Assembly: GCA_934202965.1 (NCBI GenBank)
Contig: CAKPYN010000022.1
Coordinates: forward strand, 1 to 35,683
Origin: an uncultured Megasphaera sp.
GTDB taxonomy: Bacteria > Bacillota > Negativicutes > Veillonellales > Megasphaeraceae
Reading direction: 5' to 3'
DNA length: 35,683 nt
Shown here piece by piece: positions 16,423 through 25,592 of this stretch. The position numbers and the translations under genes are program-made. The number at the start of each line of letters is the position of its first letter. Position 1 is the first letter of the stretch. Below the pieces are notes generated by a model. The model was not told the origin of the DNA. It was given only the letters and a program-made list of their open reading frames with translations, and did not search any database.

Positions 16423-19400
16423 TCATAATAATTCGAAGTTTGCCGTACTGCCGCGATCTGTTTTATGAATCGCCAGTCGTGTATCGATGCGTTCGCGCAG
16501 TTCCGGAACATGCGAAATAATTCCTACCAGACGGCCTCCTGCCCGCAGATTCAATAATGCTTTTAATGCAAAATCAAGCGTTTCGCTATCGAGCGTACCA
16601 AACCCTTCGTCAATAAAAATCGTATCCAAATGAATGCCGCCGGAATAGGTTTGTACTACATCGGCTAATCCTAATGCCAGTGACAGCGACGCAAGAAATG
16701 TTTCACCGCCGGACAAGGTATTGGCCGGACGGGCATATCCAGTAAAATTGTCAAATACTTCGATATCCAAACCGATTTGCTTAACCCGCTTGTCATCCCA
16801 CGTTTTAGAACGCTGCAATTCATACCGCTGCCGGCTCATGCTACTCAGCCGGATATTCGCCGCTGTCAATACTTCGTCCAGTAGTGCCCCCAACACATAC
16901 CGTTCAAAATTAACCCCCGTCTGTTTGCCAGCAATCAGTTCATATACGGCACCTACAGTTTTGTATTGCTCCGTTAACGTTTCTTGTTCTTGTTGCCAAG
17001 CAGCAAGTTGCTGTTGAATCGTTATCAATTGTTCTATTTTAGCTCGATGCCGGGCTCCTTCTTCTGCCAATTGCCGGCATCTGTCATTTTTCTGCTGCAA
17101 CATATTCCTATAGTGTTCCAGTTCCGGTTCCGGCTGGTTGTCAATCGCTGCTTCTTCTTGTGCAATCTGTCCTTGAATTTGTTGTACTTTTTTATCGTAT
17201 GCAGCAATGTCCTGCTCCTCTTTCGGCAGCATGCCCATTTCACGCTGCAGATGGCGACATGCATCCACACTTTCAAATCCAGCTTCTAGTACGCGCTGTT
17301 TCAACAAGGCCGCAGCCTGCTTATATTGCGTTCGCAGTGCCTGTACTTGCTGTTGTAAGGACGCCTGTTGTTCTTGACATTGTGTCAGCTTTTTCGCAGC
17401 TTCCATAATCGCCTGCGTACTGTCTTGTACTTTTTTTTCATACGCTGCCACATCAGCCATCAAAACAGCAATTCTTTTGTGCAAAGCTTTCTCTTGGCGA
17501 TACGGCACAGGAATATCTGACTCTGCCTTTTTTTTACCTTCTGCAATACGGACAGCCTGCATTTTGACTGTTTCCAGATGATGCCGCATCGTTTCTTCTT
17601 TCGTCTGCAGCTCCTTTTGCTGTGTCTCCCATTCTGTCATTTGCTGCTGCAGCGCTGCTGCTTCGTTGACCTGCTTTTCCAATGCATATTGCGCTGAATT
17701 TGCTTTCTCATAACGGTTCTTCCATGTATCGCTGGTTCCTTCAAAAGGATATTGCAGCCGTAATATCTCATATTGTGATTTGCCTGCTTGATAGGCTGTC
17801 TCGTGCTGCTTAGTACATAAAGCCGCTTTCTGCCGTTCCTTTTCTTTCGCATCGGCTTCCTGTTTTCGCTGTGCTACATCTTCTTTTTGCGGCATGTTCG
17901 CTACTTGCTCTGCCGGATGAGGATGATGGATAGCACCACAGACAGGACATGGGCAGTCTTTTTGCAAGCTTGCCGCTAAAATCGAGGCTTGTCCTCGTAA
18001 AAATAAGGTCTGTACCGCTTCATAATTCATACGGCTGTCTGTTGCCGCAGCGGTTGCTATGGTTTCCCGTTGCTTCGCATCATCCCACCGCTTTTTCTGT
18101 ATGAACAGCTCTTTGCTTGCAGTTTCTATACGCAATTCCTGCTGCCAACGCTCATGAATGTCTTTTACCTTGTTTTTTGCTTTTTCCCAATCAGCAATCC
18201 ACGTTGGCTGCTGACGCAACATACTGCGTCCTTGCTCTATCTGCTGTTGCAGTGTGGCTATTTCTGTTTGTATCCGCTGCCAACGTGCTGCTGCTTGTTG
18301 GACCTGTTGCGTCGTGTCTTGTTCCTCTGCACAAAGAGCTGCATAAGCAGTTACTTTTTCTGTTAATCCCTGCAGTCGGATACATTCTTCTTTTTCTTGC
18401 TGCCGTTGTATTTTTTGTTCTTGCAATGCCTTATCCTGCTTCTGTACCCATTCATAGGAAGCTGCTGCTTTTTGAACTAACGCAGTCATGGCCTCTGCTT
18501 CTTTACCTTTTACCTTGCCTTGTACCAAAATATCATCCAACTGACGACTCGGTTCGGCTAATACTTGCGCTTTGCGCAATTGTTCTACATGGACTCGTTT
18601 GGCATCATACTGTTCCTGTTGCTTTGCCAACTGTATGGCTTCCTGTCGTTTTTCTTTAAGTATCTGCCAGTGACTATGCAATACTTGCATGGTTTGTACC
18701 GTTTTTTGATACGCGTCCCTATCCTCTCGTGCCTGCTGCAGTTGCTGCGTTTGTACGTCTTGTACATGCTGCATGTCATGGCATTTCGACTGTAATTCCT
18801 CAGTCGATGTGATTTCTAATTGCTGCAGTGTTTGCTGTGTTCGGTCCGCAAGCATGCTATAGGACTTGGCAATTTCTGTATACTTTTCTTTCGCTAGTTC
18901 CTGCAATATCGCATAACGTTGCGTGTGAAACAAGGTTTGCATAATTTGTTGTCGTTCACTGGAATTGGCTAGCAAGAGTTTGCGAAAATCTCCCTGCGGC
19001 AGTAATACAACCTGTCGAAACTGTTCTGACTTGAATCCTAATAACCGTTCGACTTCAGCCGTCACATTTTTAGTTGCCATGACCTGGGTCGTTACCCCAT
19101 CGGACTGACAAGCATATAAAGAGGCCGTAGCAGCAGCATGTTTTAAGCCATTGCCCCTTTTTTTGGCAATCTCCTGTTCCGGCTGCCGCTCTACACGATA
19201 ATACTTCGTGCCGATGGAAAAAATAAAACAAACCGACGTCGGCTCTTGCGGAGACGCATATTCACTGCGCATATGTGCGCCTGAGCGTCTGCTACCGCTG
19301 GTATCCCCATACAAGGCATAACAAATCGCATCTAATACTGTCGTTTTTCCTGCGCCAGTCGGGCCATATATCAAAAACAAATTTCTTGTTCCCAATGTTC

Positions 19401-19467
19401 TAAAGTCAACCACTTGTTTTCCCGCATAGGGACCAAAGGCATGCATTTCTAAATAAATAGGTCTCAT
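16423..19467 (-). CDS. sbcC: Exonuclease subunit SbcC (Rad50-like)
   Basis: 1014 residues, usual for SbcC. ATPase partner of SbcD, cutting hairpins and protein-blocked DNA ends. Walker A is GPTGAGKTT at 35-43, two long Gln/Glu-rich coiled coils follow, and the zinc hook CPVC lies at about 507. The ABC signature LSGGETFLASL is near 917 and Walker B IFIDEGFGTLD near 950. Start at 19467 overlaps the sbcD stop as ATGA, with AAGGAG upstream. Upstream in-frame codons belong to sbcD sequence. Long frames on the other strand here are mirrors of the coiled coil. Confidence 0.97.
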   Translation of the reverse strand: MRPIYLEMHAFGPYAGKQVVDFRTLGTRNLFLIYGPTGAGKTTVLDAICYALYGDTSGSRRSGAHMRSEYASPQEPTSVCFIFSIGTKYYRVERQPEQEIAKKRGNGLKHAAATASLYACQSDGVTTQVMATKNVTAEVERLLGFKSEQFRQVVLLPQGDFRKLLLANSSERQQIMQTLFHTQRYAILQELAKEKYTEIAKSYSMLADRTQQTLQQLEITSTEELQSKCHDMQHVQDVQTQQLQQAREDRDAYQKTVQTMQVLHSHWQILKEKRQEAIQLAKQQEQYDAKRVHVEQLRKAQVLAEPSRQLDDILVQGKVKGKEAEAMTALVQKAAASYEWVQKQDKALQEQKIQRQQEKEECIRLQGLTEKVTAYAALCAEEQDTTQQVQQAAARWQRIQTEIATLQQQIEQGRSMLRQQPTWIADWEKAKNKVKDIHERWQQELRIETASKELFIQKKRWDDAKQRETIATAAATDSRMNYEAVQTLFLRGQASILAASLQKDCPCPVCGAIHHPHPAEQVANMPQKEDVAQRKQEADAKEKERQKAALCTKQHETAYQAGKSQYEILRLQYPFEGTSDTWKNRYEKANSAQYALEKQVNEAAALQQQMTEWETQQKELQTKEETMRHHLETVKMQAVRIAEGKKKAESDIPVPYRQEKALHKRIAVLMADVAAYEKKVQDSTQAIMEAAKKLTQCQEQQASLQQQVQALRTQYKQAAALLKQRVLEAGFESVDACRHLQREMGMLPKEEQDIAAYDKKVQQIQGQIAQEEAAIDNQPEPELEHYRNMLQQKNDRCRQLAEEGARHRAKIEQLITIQQQLAAWQQEQETLTEQYKTVGAVYELIAGKQTGVNFERYVLGALLDEVLTAANIRLSSMSRQRYELQRSKTWDDKRVKQIGLDIEVFDNFTGYARPANTLSGGETFLASLSLALGLADVVQTYSGGIHLDTIFIDEGFGTLDSETLDFALKALLNLRAGGRLVGIISHVPELRERIDTRLAIHKTDRGSTANFELL

Positions 19468-20612
19468 AACAAGCTGTCTCCTTCTCGCTGACGCAGCGTA
19501 TTCCATAACTCATCCATATACTGCTGTTCCCTGGCATTCAATGGCCGTTCACCCTGCATCGCTTTTGCAAAGCTTTCAAACAACTGCGATTCTGTTGTCT
19601 GTTTCCAGTGAAATGACCGTTCAGCAGCCGCGGTATGTTGTCGGTTCGGCGTTTCCAGAGCCATCGCCCGCGGATATTTCTGTCGCAGTTTTGCCATCCC
19701 GTCAAGAATGGGTTCTGTATCTGCTAATCTAACTAATACATAATCCTCCTTGCCTGCAGAAGATGTATCCTGCATAATATCCGCAAATAGTCCTTCTATA
19801 ATACGTACATCGTGGCGCGGTACAAAGGGAATAAATGTCGTATCCACGTTGCCATTTCCATCAATATCGACAAGAACGGCTCCCTTTTTCTGCCGCGCTT
19901 CGCCAAAGGAATATTTCAACAAACTGCCAGCATACCGCATATTAGGATTTCCGGCCTGCTGCGGCCCATGAAGATGTCCGAGAGCCGTATAAGTATAATC
20001 GGCAAATAGATCGGCACTTACAGCATCACTGCCGCCAATAGACAAGGGCCGTTCCGAATCGCTGGCCAAACTCCCCGCTACAAACGCATGGGCTAAGCAA
20101 ACTTTACGCGCTGCCGTTGTATTGCCCTGGATGGCTAACATTGCCTGCAAAGCATCTTCATATGTATGAATCGTATCATCTTTTAGATAATGCCGCACGA
20201 CGGCCGGTTCTGCAAATGGCACTGCTATAAACGCAATCGGTCCGTACGCATCTTCCAGCAAGATAAGCCCATTCATTTTTTCTAATTCTCCCGTAATAAA
20301 CAGCCCTTGTTTAGCCAATAAGGTACTGCCAAAAGATAAGCGGGATGCACTATCATGATTGCCGCTAATAACTAAAAAAGGAATTCCTAATTCTGCCGTC
20401 ACTTTCGTCGCAATTTCATCAAACAGCTCTACAGCTCCTGTCGGCGGCAGACTGCGGTCATATACATCTCCCGATAAAAGGACCGCATCTACCCGTTCTT
20501 CACGCAGCAACGGCAAAAATTGTGTTGTCAACACATAATCCTGTTCGTCTGTAAGATAATCTCCATAAAACATTTTTCCCAAATGCCAATCTGCTGTATG
20601 TAAAATTCGCAC
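19464..20612 (-). CDS. sbcD: Exonuclease subunit SbcD (Mre11-like)
   Basis: 382 residues. Mn-dependent nuclease of the SbcCD complex. Phosphoesterase motifs in order: ILHTADWHLGK at the start, LLSGDVYDRS, VISGNHDSASR, and LAHAF followed by GHLHGPQ. The GTG at 20612 is preferred, because AAGGAG is seven bases upstream. The ATG at 20618 would leave only one base between ribosome site and start. Its stop overlaps the sbcC start. nfo is 43 bases upstream, making an nfo-sbcD-sbcC repair unit. Confidence 0.95.
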   Translation of the reverse strand: MRILHTADWHLGKMFYGDYLTDEQDYVLTTQFLPLLREERVDAVLLSGDVYDRSLPPTGAVELFDEIATKVTAELGIPFLVISGNHDSASRLSFGSTLLAKQGLFITGELEKMNGLILLEDAYGPIAFIAVPFAEPAVVRHYLKDDTIHTYEDALQAMLAIQGNTTAARKVCLAHAFVAGSLASDSERPLSIGGSDAVSADLFADYTYTALGHLHGPQQAGNPNMRYAGSLLKYSFGEARQKKGAVLVDIDGNGNVDTTFIPFVPRHDVRIIEGLFADIMQDTSSAGKEDYVLVRLADTEPILDGMAKLRQKYPRAMALETPNRQHTAAAERSFHWKQTTESQLFESFAKAMQGERPLNAREQQYMDELWNTLRQREGDSLL

Positions 20613-20655
20613 GACCATTCTCCTTTTCTTTCCCATCTATCATCATCGTATCATC

Positions 20656-21489
20656 TTATTTCCGATAGGCTTGACGCAGTATGCTGATTTCGCTGGCATA
20701 TCCGGCCAAATCATTCGGCGTTTCCAAATAAAAGGGCAAATTACGCAAGGCTGGATGATTAATAATCCGTGTAAATGCGTCGATGCCAATATATCCTTGT
20801 CCTATTTTTTCGTGCCGGTCTTTATGGCTGCCCAATGTATTTTTACTGTCATTCAGATGTACGGCTTTTAGTTTATCCAAGCCAATGCAATGATCAAATT
20901 CGCTAAGTACGTCATCCAATCGTTCCACAATGTCATAGCCGCCGTCAAACACATGGCACGTATCCAGGCATACGCCCATCTTGTCAATCCACTTCACCTT
21001 ATCCAAAATACGGGCCAGTTCCGTAAAGTTACGCCCTACTTCGGTTCCCTTGCCTGCCATTGTCTCTAACAGCACTGTTGTTTTCTGGTCGGAAAACATG
21101 GCCGTATTCAGCATCTCAGCAATAAAATCAACTGCCGTATCCACGCCTTGCCCAACATGGCTGCCTGGGTGAAAATTATAACGGCAATTTTCAACATATT
21201 CTAATCGTTGTAAATCATCCGTCATTGCAGCCACCGCAAACTGCCGTGTTTTTTCTGTCTTGGAACAACCATTCAATGTATACGGTGCGTGTGCTAAAAT
21301 CGGTGCAAAATGCTTTTCTTTCATCAAATGATTCAACGCCTGCACATCATCTATATCTAGTTTTCGTACACTGCCGCCGCGGGGATTCCGTGTAAAAAAC
21401 TGAAACGTATCAGCTCCGATAGATAGGGCTTCTTTTCCCATATGTAAAAACCCCTGTGAAACCGACAAATGACATCCTATATGCAACAT
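20656..21489 (-). CDS. nfo: Endonuclease IV (AP endonuclease)
   Basis: 277 residues, the AP endonuclease 2 family with a TIM barrel and three zinc ions. It cuts DNA at abasic sites and at oxidised 3' ends. Signature stretches are LLETMAGKGTEVG, MGVCLDTCHVFDGGYD and HLNDSKNTLGSHKDRHEKIGQG, giving the Glu, Asp and His metal ligands. ATG at 21489 follows AGGAGTG by seven bases. It heads the nfo-sbcDC unit, separated from perR by a terminator. Confidence 0.96.
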   Translation of the reverse strand: MLHIGCHLSVSQGFLHMGKEALSIGADTFQFFTRNPRGGSVRKLDIDDVQALNHLMKEKHFAPILAHAPYTLNGCSKTEKTRQFAVAAMTDDLQRLEYVENCRYNFHPGSHVGQGVDTAVDFIAEMLNTAMFSDQKTTVLLETMAGKGTEVGRNFTELARILDKVKWIDKMGVCLDTCHVFDGGYDIVERLDDVLSEFDHCIGLDKLKAVHLNDSKNTLGSHKDRHEKIGQGYIGIDAFTRIINHPALRNLPFYLETPNDLAGYASEISILRQAYRK

Positions 21490-21502
21490 GCTTCTTCACT
21501 CC

Positions 21503-21551
21503 TATATAAACCTATATAAAAAAGCTGCAAGCCATACTACTTGCAGCTTTT
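21503..21551 (-). terminator. perR terminator overlapping a candidate nfo promoter
   Basis: AAAAGCTGCAAG (21520-21531) pairs perfectly with CTTGCAGCTTTT (21540-21551). On the minus strand the 3' arm runs into six T, ending perR. The same arm contains TTGCAG (21525-21530) which, 16 bases from TATATA (21503-21508), could be the nfo promoter. The terminator is clear and the promoter reading is tentative. Confidence 0.8.
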
Positions 21552-21566
21552 GTCTTTCGTATACAA

Positions 21567-22025
21567 CTAATTTCCTGCTTCTAATTGTATTTCCTCTTCT
21601 GTTATTTGCTGTACAGCATGTGCTTTTTCACAATCTGGGCATAATCCCGTAAAGGATAAACTGACGCCTTCAATCGTAAATCCTGATTGCTCTGTTGCCT
21701 GTTTGGCCAGTGCGTTTTCATCAATGTTAACATCCACAACCCGATTGCATTTGACACAACGGATATGAGCATGCTGCGTCGTATTATAATCATACCGGTG
21801 AGCGTCTTCACCGCATTGCAAAATTTGGACAACACCAATTTTAGCAAAAATTTCCATCGTTTTATATACCGTAGCCAGGCTCATCGATGGATAGTGAGGC
21901 TGCAGCTTCGCATAAATCGCTTCTGCATTAGGATGTGTCGTATTACCATGAATTGCTTCATATACAGCCAAACGCTGCGGTGTAACTTTAAATCCGTTCT
22001 GCCGCAATACTTCAGCAATTTTCAT
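21567..22025 (-). CDS. perR: Peroxide-responsive repressor, Fur family (PerR type)
   Basis: 152 residues. Fur-fold metalloregulator. The five residues that bind the sensing Fe/Mn in B. subtilis PerR (H37, D85, H91, H93, D104) are all found, each six positions earlier: H31, D79, H85, H87, D98. The last is the Asp that favours PerR over Fur. Structural zinc cysteines are C90, C93, C129 and C132. Start at 22025 (or the ATG directly before it at 22028) follows a GGGGG ribosome site. The longer frame to 22184 is upstream DNA. It is expected to control oxidative-stress genes, and the nearby nfo-sbcDC unit is a plausible target. Confidence 0.85.
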   Translation of the reverse strand: MKIAEVLRQNGFKVTPQRLAVYEAIHGNTTHPNAEAIYAKLQPHYPSMSLATVYKTMEIFAKIGVVQILQCGEDAHRYDYNTTQHAHIRCVKCNRVVDVNIDENALAKQATEQSGFTIEGVSLSFTGLCPDCEKAHAVQQITEEEIQLEAGN

Positions 22026-22110
22026 CATGTTTCCCCCTTCCCTTGGTTCTTGGATATGAATATGCTCGTTATCATTCCCTACGTTGCATTTCCAAGTATT
22101 TTCTATTATA

Positions 22111-22125
22111 TTGTAATGGTTATTA
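22111..22125. promoter_or_regulatory. Candidate PerR/Fur box upstream of perR
   Basis: TTGTAAT-G-GTTATTA fits the 7-1-7 PerR consensus TTATAAT-N-ATTATAA at 11 of 14 places. It lies in the AT-rich gap between divergent perR and tex, so it could give autoregulation. AT-rich background makes chance matches likely. Confidence 0.4.
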
Positions 22126-22244
22126 ATAAGTTTTTCAATATATACAATACAATTTTTTTTATTCCTACTATTAAAATATGGCAACGTTTTTTATTGGTTC
22201 TCTTATCGGCTATTCCTATCTGTTCAATGAAAACCACTTCGTAC

Positions 22245-22273
22245 TTGACCTACCGCCTTCTTACACCCATAAT
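22245..22273 (+). promoter_or_regulatory. tex promoter
   Basis: TTGACC (22245-22250), 17 bases, CATAAT (22268-22273), 27 bases before the tex start. Close to the housekeeping consensus. Confidence 0.65.
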
Positions 22274-22300
22274 ATAAAGAACACAGAAAGGAGTTCCTTT

Positions 22301-24472
22301 ATGACAGAAAAACAACTCATTCAAACCGTTGCTAATGCTGTCGGCGTCCGCATCTCCCAAGTACAGGCAGCTTTACATTTGCTGCAGGACGGCAATACAA
22401 TTCCCTTTATTGCCCGCTACCGCAAAGAAGCAACCGGCGTACTTGATGAAATGCAGCTTCGCCGTATTCAAGAGTGCTACACGTATGAACAAGCATTACA
22501 GGACCGTCGTGAAACAATTCGTCAATCCATCACAGAGCAAGGGCTATGGACTACGACCTTAGCACAACAGCTGGAAGCAGCCACACACCTGCAAGAAATT
22601 GAAGATATCTATTTACCATACAAACCTAAAAAACGTACGAAAGCTTCTATGGCACGTGATGCCGGTCTGGAACCCCTTGCCGATATATTTTGGCAGCAAT
22701 CACCCTATGGAGCCGATCCCAAGGATGCGGCTGTGTTGTATATCAATGATGAAGTTCCTGCTATTGAAGATGCTATCAGCGGTGCCGAAAATATTCTTGC
22801 TGAACGTATTTCGGAGCTAACTTCATTTCGCCAATTTCTTCGCCAAGATCTTTGGAAATCGGCTAAGTTAACGTGTACACTACAAGTTGACGAAGCAGAG
22901 GCTCCCATTATGGCTACGTACCAAAATTTCAGCCAGCGCATCTGCCATTTGCCCAGCTACCGTATTTTAGCTATCAATCGCGGCGAAGCACAAAAACAGC
23001 TAAAAGTAACCCTAATGGCCAACCATGATTTTTATATTGAAAAATTAACACAGTATATTCTGCATGGTTCATCTCCGTATACGCAGCTTCTTGCCGATGC
23101 CGCTGCCGACAGTTATAAACGGCTTATCTTTCCGCAATTAGAACGAGAAATCCGCAATGACCTGACAGAAAAAGCAAATAAACAAGCCATTGCTGTGTTT
23201 GCGGAAAATCTTCGCAATCTGTTATTACAACCTCCGTTTACGGGACAAACGATTTTAGGGTTAGACCCAGGATACCGTACAGGCTGTAAAGCAGCCGTCA
23301 TCGACGCGACAGGACATGTACTGGCCCATGACACCTATTATTTGACCAGCACCAAACGCCAACAGGAGCAAAGTGCCATCGCTTTGAGAAACATAATAAA
23401 AAAATATAAGGTCACATTAATTTCCATCGGTAATGGTACAGCTTCTTACGAAACGGAACAGTTCGTTTCCGCTATGCTGACAGCGCAGCAGCTCTCCTGC
23501 CCGTATATCATTGCCAATGAAGCTGGCGCGTCTGTGTATTCCGCATCAGAATTGGCCAGAGAAGAATTGCCTGATTTAGATGTTACAATTCGCGGTGCCG
23601 TATCCATTGCCCGCCGTATTCAAGATCCTTTGGCCGAATCCGTGAAAATTGATCCTAAATCCATCGGAATCGGCCAATATCAGCATGATGTCAATCAAAA
23701 AGACCTTTCGACGGCATTAGACGCCGTAGTGGATTCTGTCGTTAATTATGTTGGCGTCGATTTGAATACAGCATCAGCCGCCTTACTGCAGCATGTATCC
23801 GGCCTAACAGCCGCCACGGCCGCCAATATCATTGCCTACCGCAACGAAAACGGCCCATTTCATAACCGGCAGGAATTACTGTCTGTCAACCGCCTGGGTC
23901 CTGCTACGTTTACCCAGTGTGCCGGATTTCTACGCATCAAAGACGGGGATGAACCGTTGGATAATACATCTGTCCATCCAGAATCCTATGACCTGGCCAA
24001 AAAAATTGCCGCCCATTATGGTTTTGTGCCAGCGGATTTGCAGAATACATCCAAATTGCATCTCCTGAAGGAAAAAATTCAAATGAATGCCGTCCCGCTG
24101 TTGGCCGCTTCCTTGCATGCCGGAAAACCGACTATCCGTGATATTTTGGAAGAACTCCGCAAGCCGGGACGAGATGTCCGCAGCGCATTTCCCAAGCCGC
24201 TGACACGCCGCCATGTCGTTTCACTGGATGAATTAAAAGTCGGTACGATTGTACGCGGCACTGTACACAATGTCGTTGACTTCGGCGCCTTTGTCGATTT
24301 TGGCTTAAAAACGCCGGGACTCATTCATCGCTCCGAATTATGCAGTCACCGTTTCCGTCATCCTACAGACGTCATCAGCGTCGGCGACATCGTCGATGCC
24401 ATGATTATTTCCGTCGATGCCCAGCGCGGACGTGTTGGACTATCCCTCAAGCGGCTGCCTAAAAAAAATTAA
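22301..24472 (+). CDS. tex: Tex-family RNA-binding transcription protein
   Basis: 723 residues. Tex/YhgF is a conserved nucleic-acid-binding protein related to Spt6. Its precise job is unclear. Domains in order are an N-terminal helical Tex region, a YqgF/RNase H-like domain starting at TILGLDPGYRTGCKA, helix-hairpin-helix repeats (NRLGPATFTQCAGFLRI), and a C-terminal S1 domain (VGTIVRGTVHNVVDFGAFVDFG). Start at 22301 has AAAGGAG at the right distance, while the upstream in-frame extension from 22178 covers the promoter and is rejected. Single-gene unit with own promoter and terminator. Confidence 0.96.
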   Translation: MTEKQLIQTVANAVGVRISQVQAALHLLQDGNTIPFIARYRKEATGVLDEMQLRRIQECYTYEQALQDRRETIRQSITEQGLWTTTLAQQLEAATHLQEIEDIYLPYKPKKRTKASMARDAGLEPLADIFWQQSPYGADPKDAAVLYINDEVPAIEDAISGAENILAERISELTSFRQFLRQDLWKSAKLTCTLQVDEAEAPIMATYQNFSQRICHLPSYRILAINRGEAQKQLKVTLMANHDFYIEKLTQYILHGSSPYTQLLADAAADSYKRLIFPQLEREIRNDLTEKANKQAIAVFAENLRNLLLQPPFTGQTILGLDPGYRTGCKAAVIDATGHVLAHDTYYLTSTKRQQEQSAIALRNIIKKYKVTLISIGNGTASYETEQFVSAMLTAQQLSCPYIIANEAGASVYSASELAREELPDLDVTIRGAVSIARRIQDPLAESVKIDPKSIGIGQYQHDVNQKDLSTALDAVVDSVVNYVGVDLNTASAALLQHVSGLTAATAANIIAYRNENGPFHNRQELLSVNRLGPATFTQCAGFLRIKDGDEPLDNTSVHPESYDLAKKIAAHYGFVPADLQNTSKLHLLKEKIQMNAVPLLAASLHAGKPTIRDILEELRKPGRDVRSAFPKPLTRRHVVSLDELKVGTIVRGTVHNVVDFGAFVDFGLKTPGLIHRSELCSHRFRHPTDVISVGDIVDAMIISVDAQRGRVGLSLKRLPKKN

Positions 24473-24480
24473 ACCTATCT

Positions 24481-24534
24481 ATACCATTACGAAGAAATGA
24501 ACACTGATTTTATTTTTTCGTAATGGTATTTTTA
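24481..24534 (+). terminator. Terminator after tex
   Basis: ATACCATTACGAA (24481-24493) pairs perfectly with TTCGTAATGGTAT (24517-24529), followed by a T run. Loop of 23 bases. Confidence 0.85.
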
Positions 24535-24614
24535 TACACATATTATATATGATATAAATGACGCGGTACATCATGCTGTTTCCATTATATTTTGTATATT
24601 TTAGCTGTACTTCC

Positions 24615-24643
24615 TTGATTTTTATTCTTTTAAGTTGTATAAT
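24615..24643 (+). promoter_or_regulatory. Promoter of the amino-acid-binding lipoprotein gene
   Basis: TTGATT (24615-24620), 17 bases, TATAAT (24638-24643), about 40 bases before the start codon. Confidence 0.75.
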
Positions 24644-24685
24644 TACTTACATATTTTTATTATAAAAACCAAGGGGTGTATGAAT

Positions 24686-25471
24686 ATGAACAAAAAATGG
24701 ATACTTGCTGGTTTGACCGCTCTCACTACGATGGCACTGCTGGCAGGATGCGGCTCACAAGATACAAAAACAGCAGAAAAAACAGATAAACCGTTAATCG
24801 TCGGTACCGAACCATCTTTTCCGCCGTTTGAAGCCACAGAAGGCGATTCCTACGTCGGTTTTGATATCGATTTAGCACAGGCTATTGGGGATAAACTGGG
24901 ACGAAAAGTCGAAATCAAGGCTATGGGGTTTGATGCGTTGATTCCGGCATTAAAAAGCAACCAAATCGACATCATCGCTTCAGCCATGTCTGCTACGGAT
25001 GAACGGAAAAAACAAGTCGATTTCACAGCACCGTATTACATTGGCGGTTCTGTGATTGTTGTCCGTCAAGACAACACGACGATCAAGGGCTGGGATGATA
25101 TTACCGGCAAGCAAGTCGCTGTACAGGCCGGCTCCAAACCAGCGGATTTCGCTGAAAAACAGGGGGCGGTATTGAAACAATTCGATGCCAATTACCAATG
25201 CCTGCAGGAACTGCAGACCGGAGCCAGCGAAGCCGTTGCCATTGACAAAGCCGTCGCCCTCTACTATATCGCTAAAGGCGGCTTATCGGACTTGAAAGTC
25301 GTCGGTGAACCGAAGAAACTGGCCGGTTCTGCCATGGCTATCGACAAAGATCATGAAAAAGAATTGGAAAGTATTAACAAGGCCCTGGCGGAACTCAAAG
25401 CCGACGGCACATATACCCAGCTTTATAAAAAATGGTTTGGCGTAGAACCAACCGCCGAAGAACTGCAGTAA
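24686..25471 (+). CDS. ABC transporter amino-acid-binding lipoprotein
   Basis: 261 residues. A periplasmic/surface solute-binding protein of family 3 (glutamine/arginine/cystine type). Signal peptide with lipobox LLAGC, so Cys22 is the lipidated residue. The mature domain begins KPLIVGTEPSFPPFEA, with YVGFDIDLAQAIGDKLGRK and AMSATDERKKQVDFTAPYY as family landmarks. Start at 24686 fits AAGGGG nine bases upstream; the ATG six bases earlier is too close. The gene stands alone between a promoter and a terminator, with no permease or ATPase, so its partner must be encoded elsewhere. Specificity cannot be named. Confidence 0.93.
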   Translation: MNKKWILAGLTALTTMALLAGCGSQDTKTAEKTDKPLIVGTEPSFPPFEATEGDSYVGFDIDLAQAIGDKLGRKVEIKAMGFDALIPALKSNQIDIIASAMSATDERKKQVDFTAPYYIGGSVIVVRQDNTTIKGWDDITGKQVAVQAGSKPADFAEKQGAVLKQFDANYQCLQELQTGASEAVAIDKAVALYYIAKGGLSDLKVVGEPKKLAGSAMAIDKDHEKELESINKALAELKADGTYTQLYKKWFGVEPTAEELQ

Positions 25472-25486
25472 ATACCAAAATAATAC

Positions 25487-25534
25487 AACAAGGACTGTGA
25501 AACTAGTATAGCCTGTTTCACAGTCCTTGTTTTT
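25487..25534. terminator. Terminator between the lipoprotein gene and the broken aldo/keto reductase
   Basis: AACAAGGACTGTGAAA (25487-25502) pairs perfectly over 16 bases with TTTCACAGTCCTTGTT (25516-25531), with T on the plus side. It also lies downstream of the minus-strand gene at 25593. Confidence 0.9.
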
Positions 25535-25592
25535 ATCTATATAGTTTTTTTCATACGCCTCTTGTTTTTATAAAATCAGAGGGAACATACAT

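Noticed and set aside
18117..18659. 180-codon hydrophobic frame opposite sbcC
   Set aside because: Hydrophobicity is the antisense image of the Gln/Lys/Glu-rich coiled coil. No start signals.
22178..22300. N-terminal extension of Tex by 41 residues
   Set aside because: It covers the promoter, is not like Tex, and the ATG at 22301 has the ribosome site.
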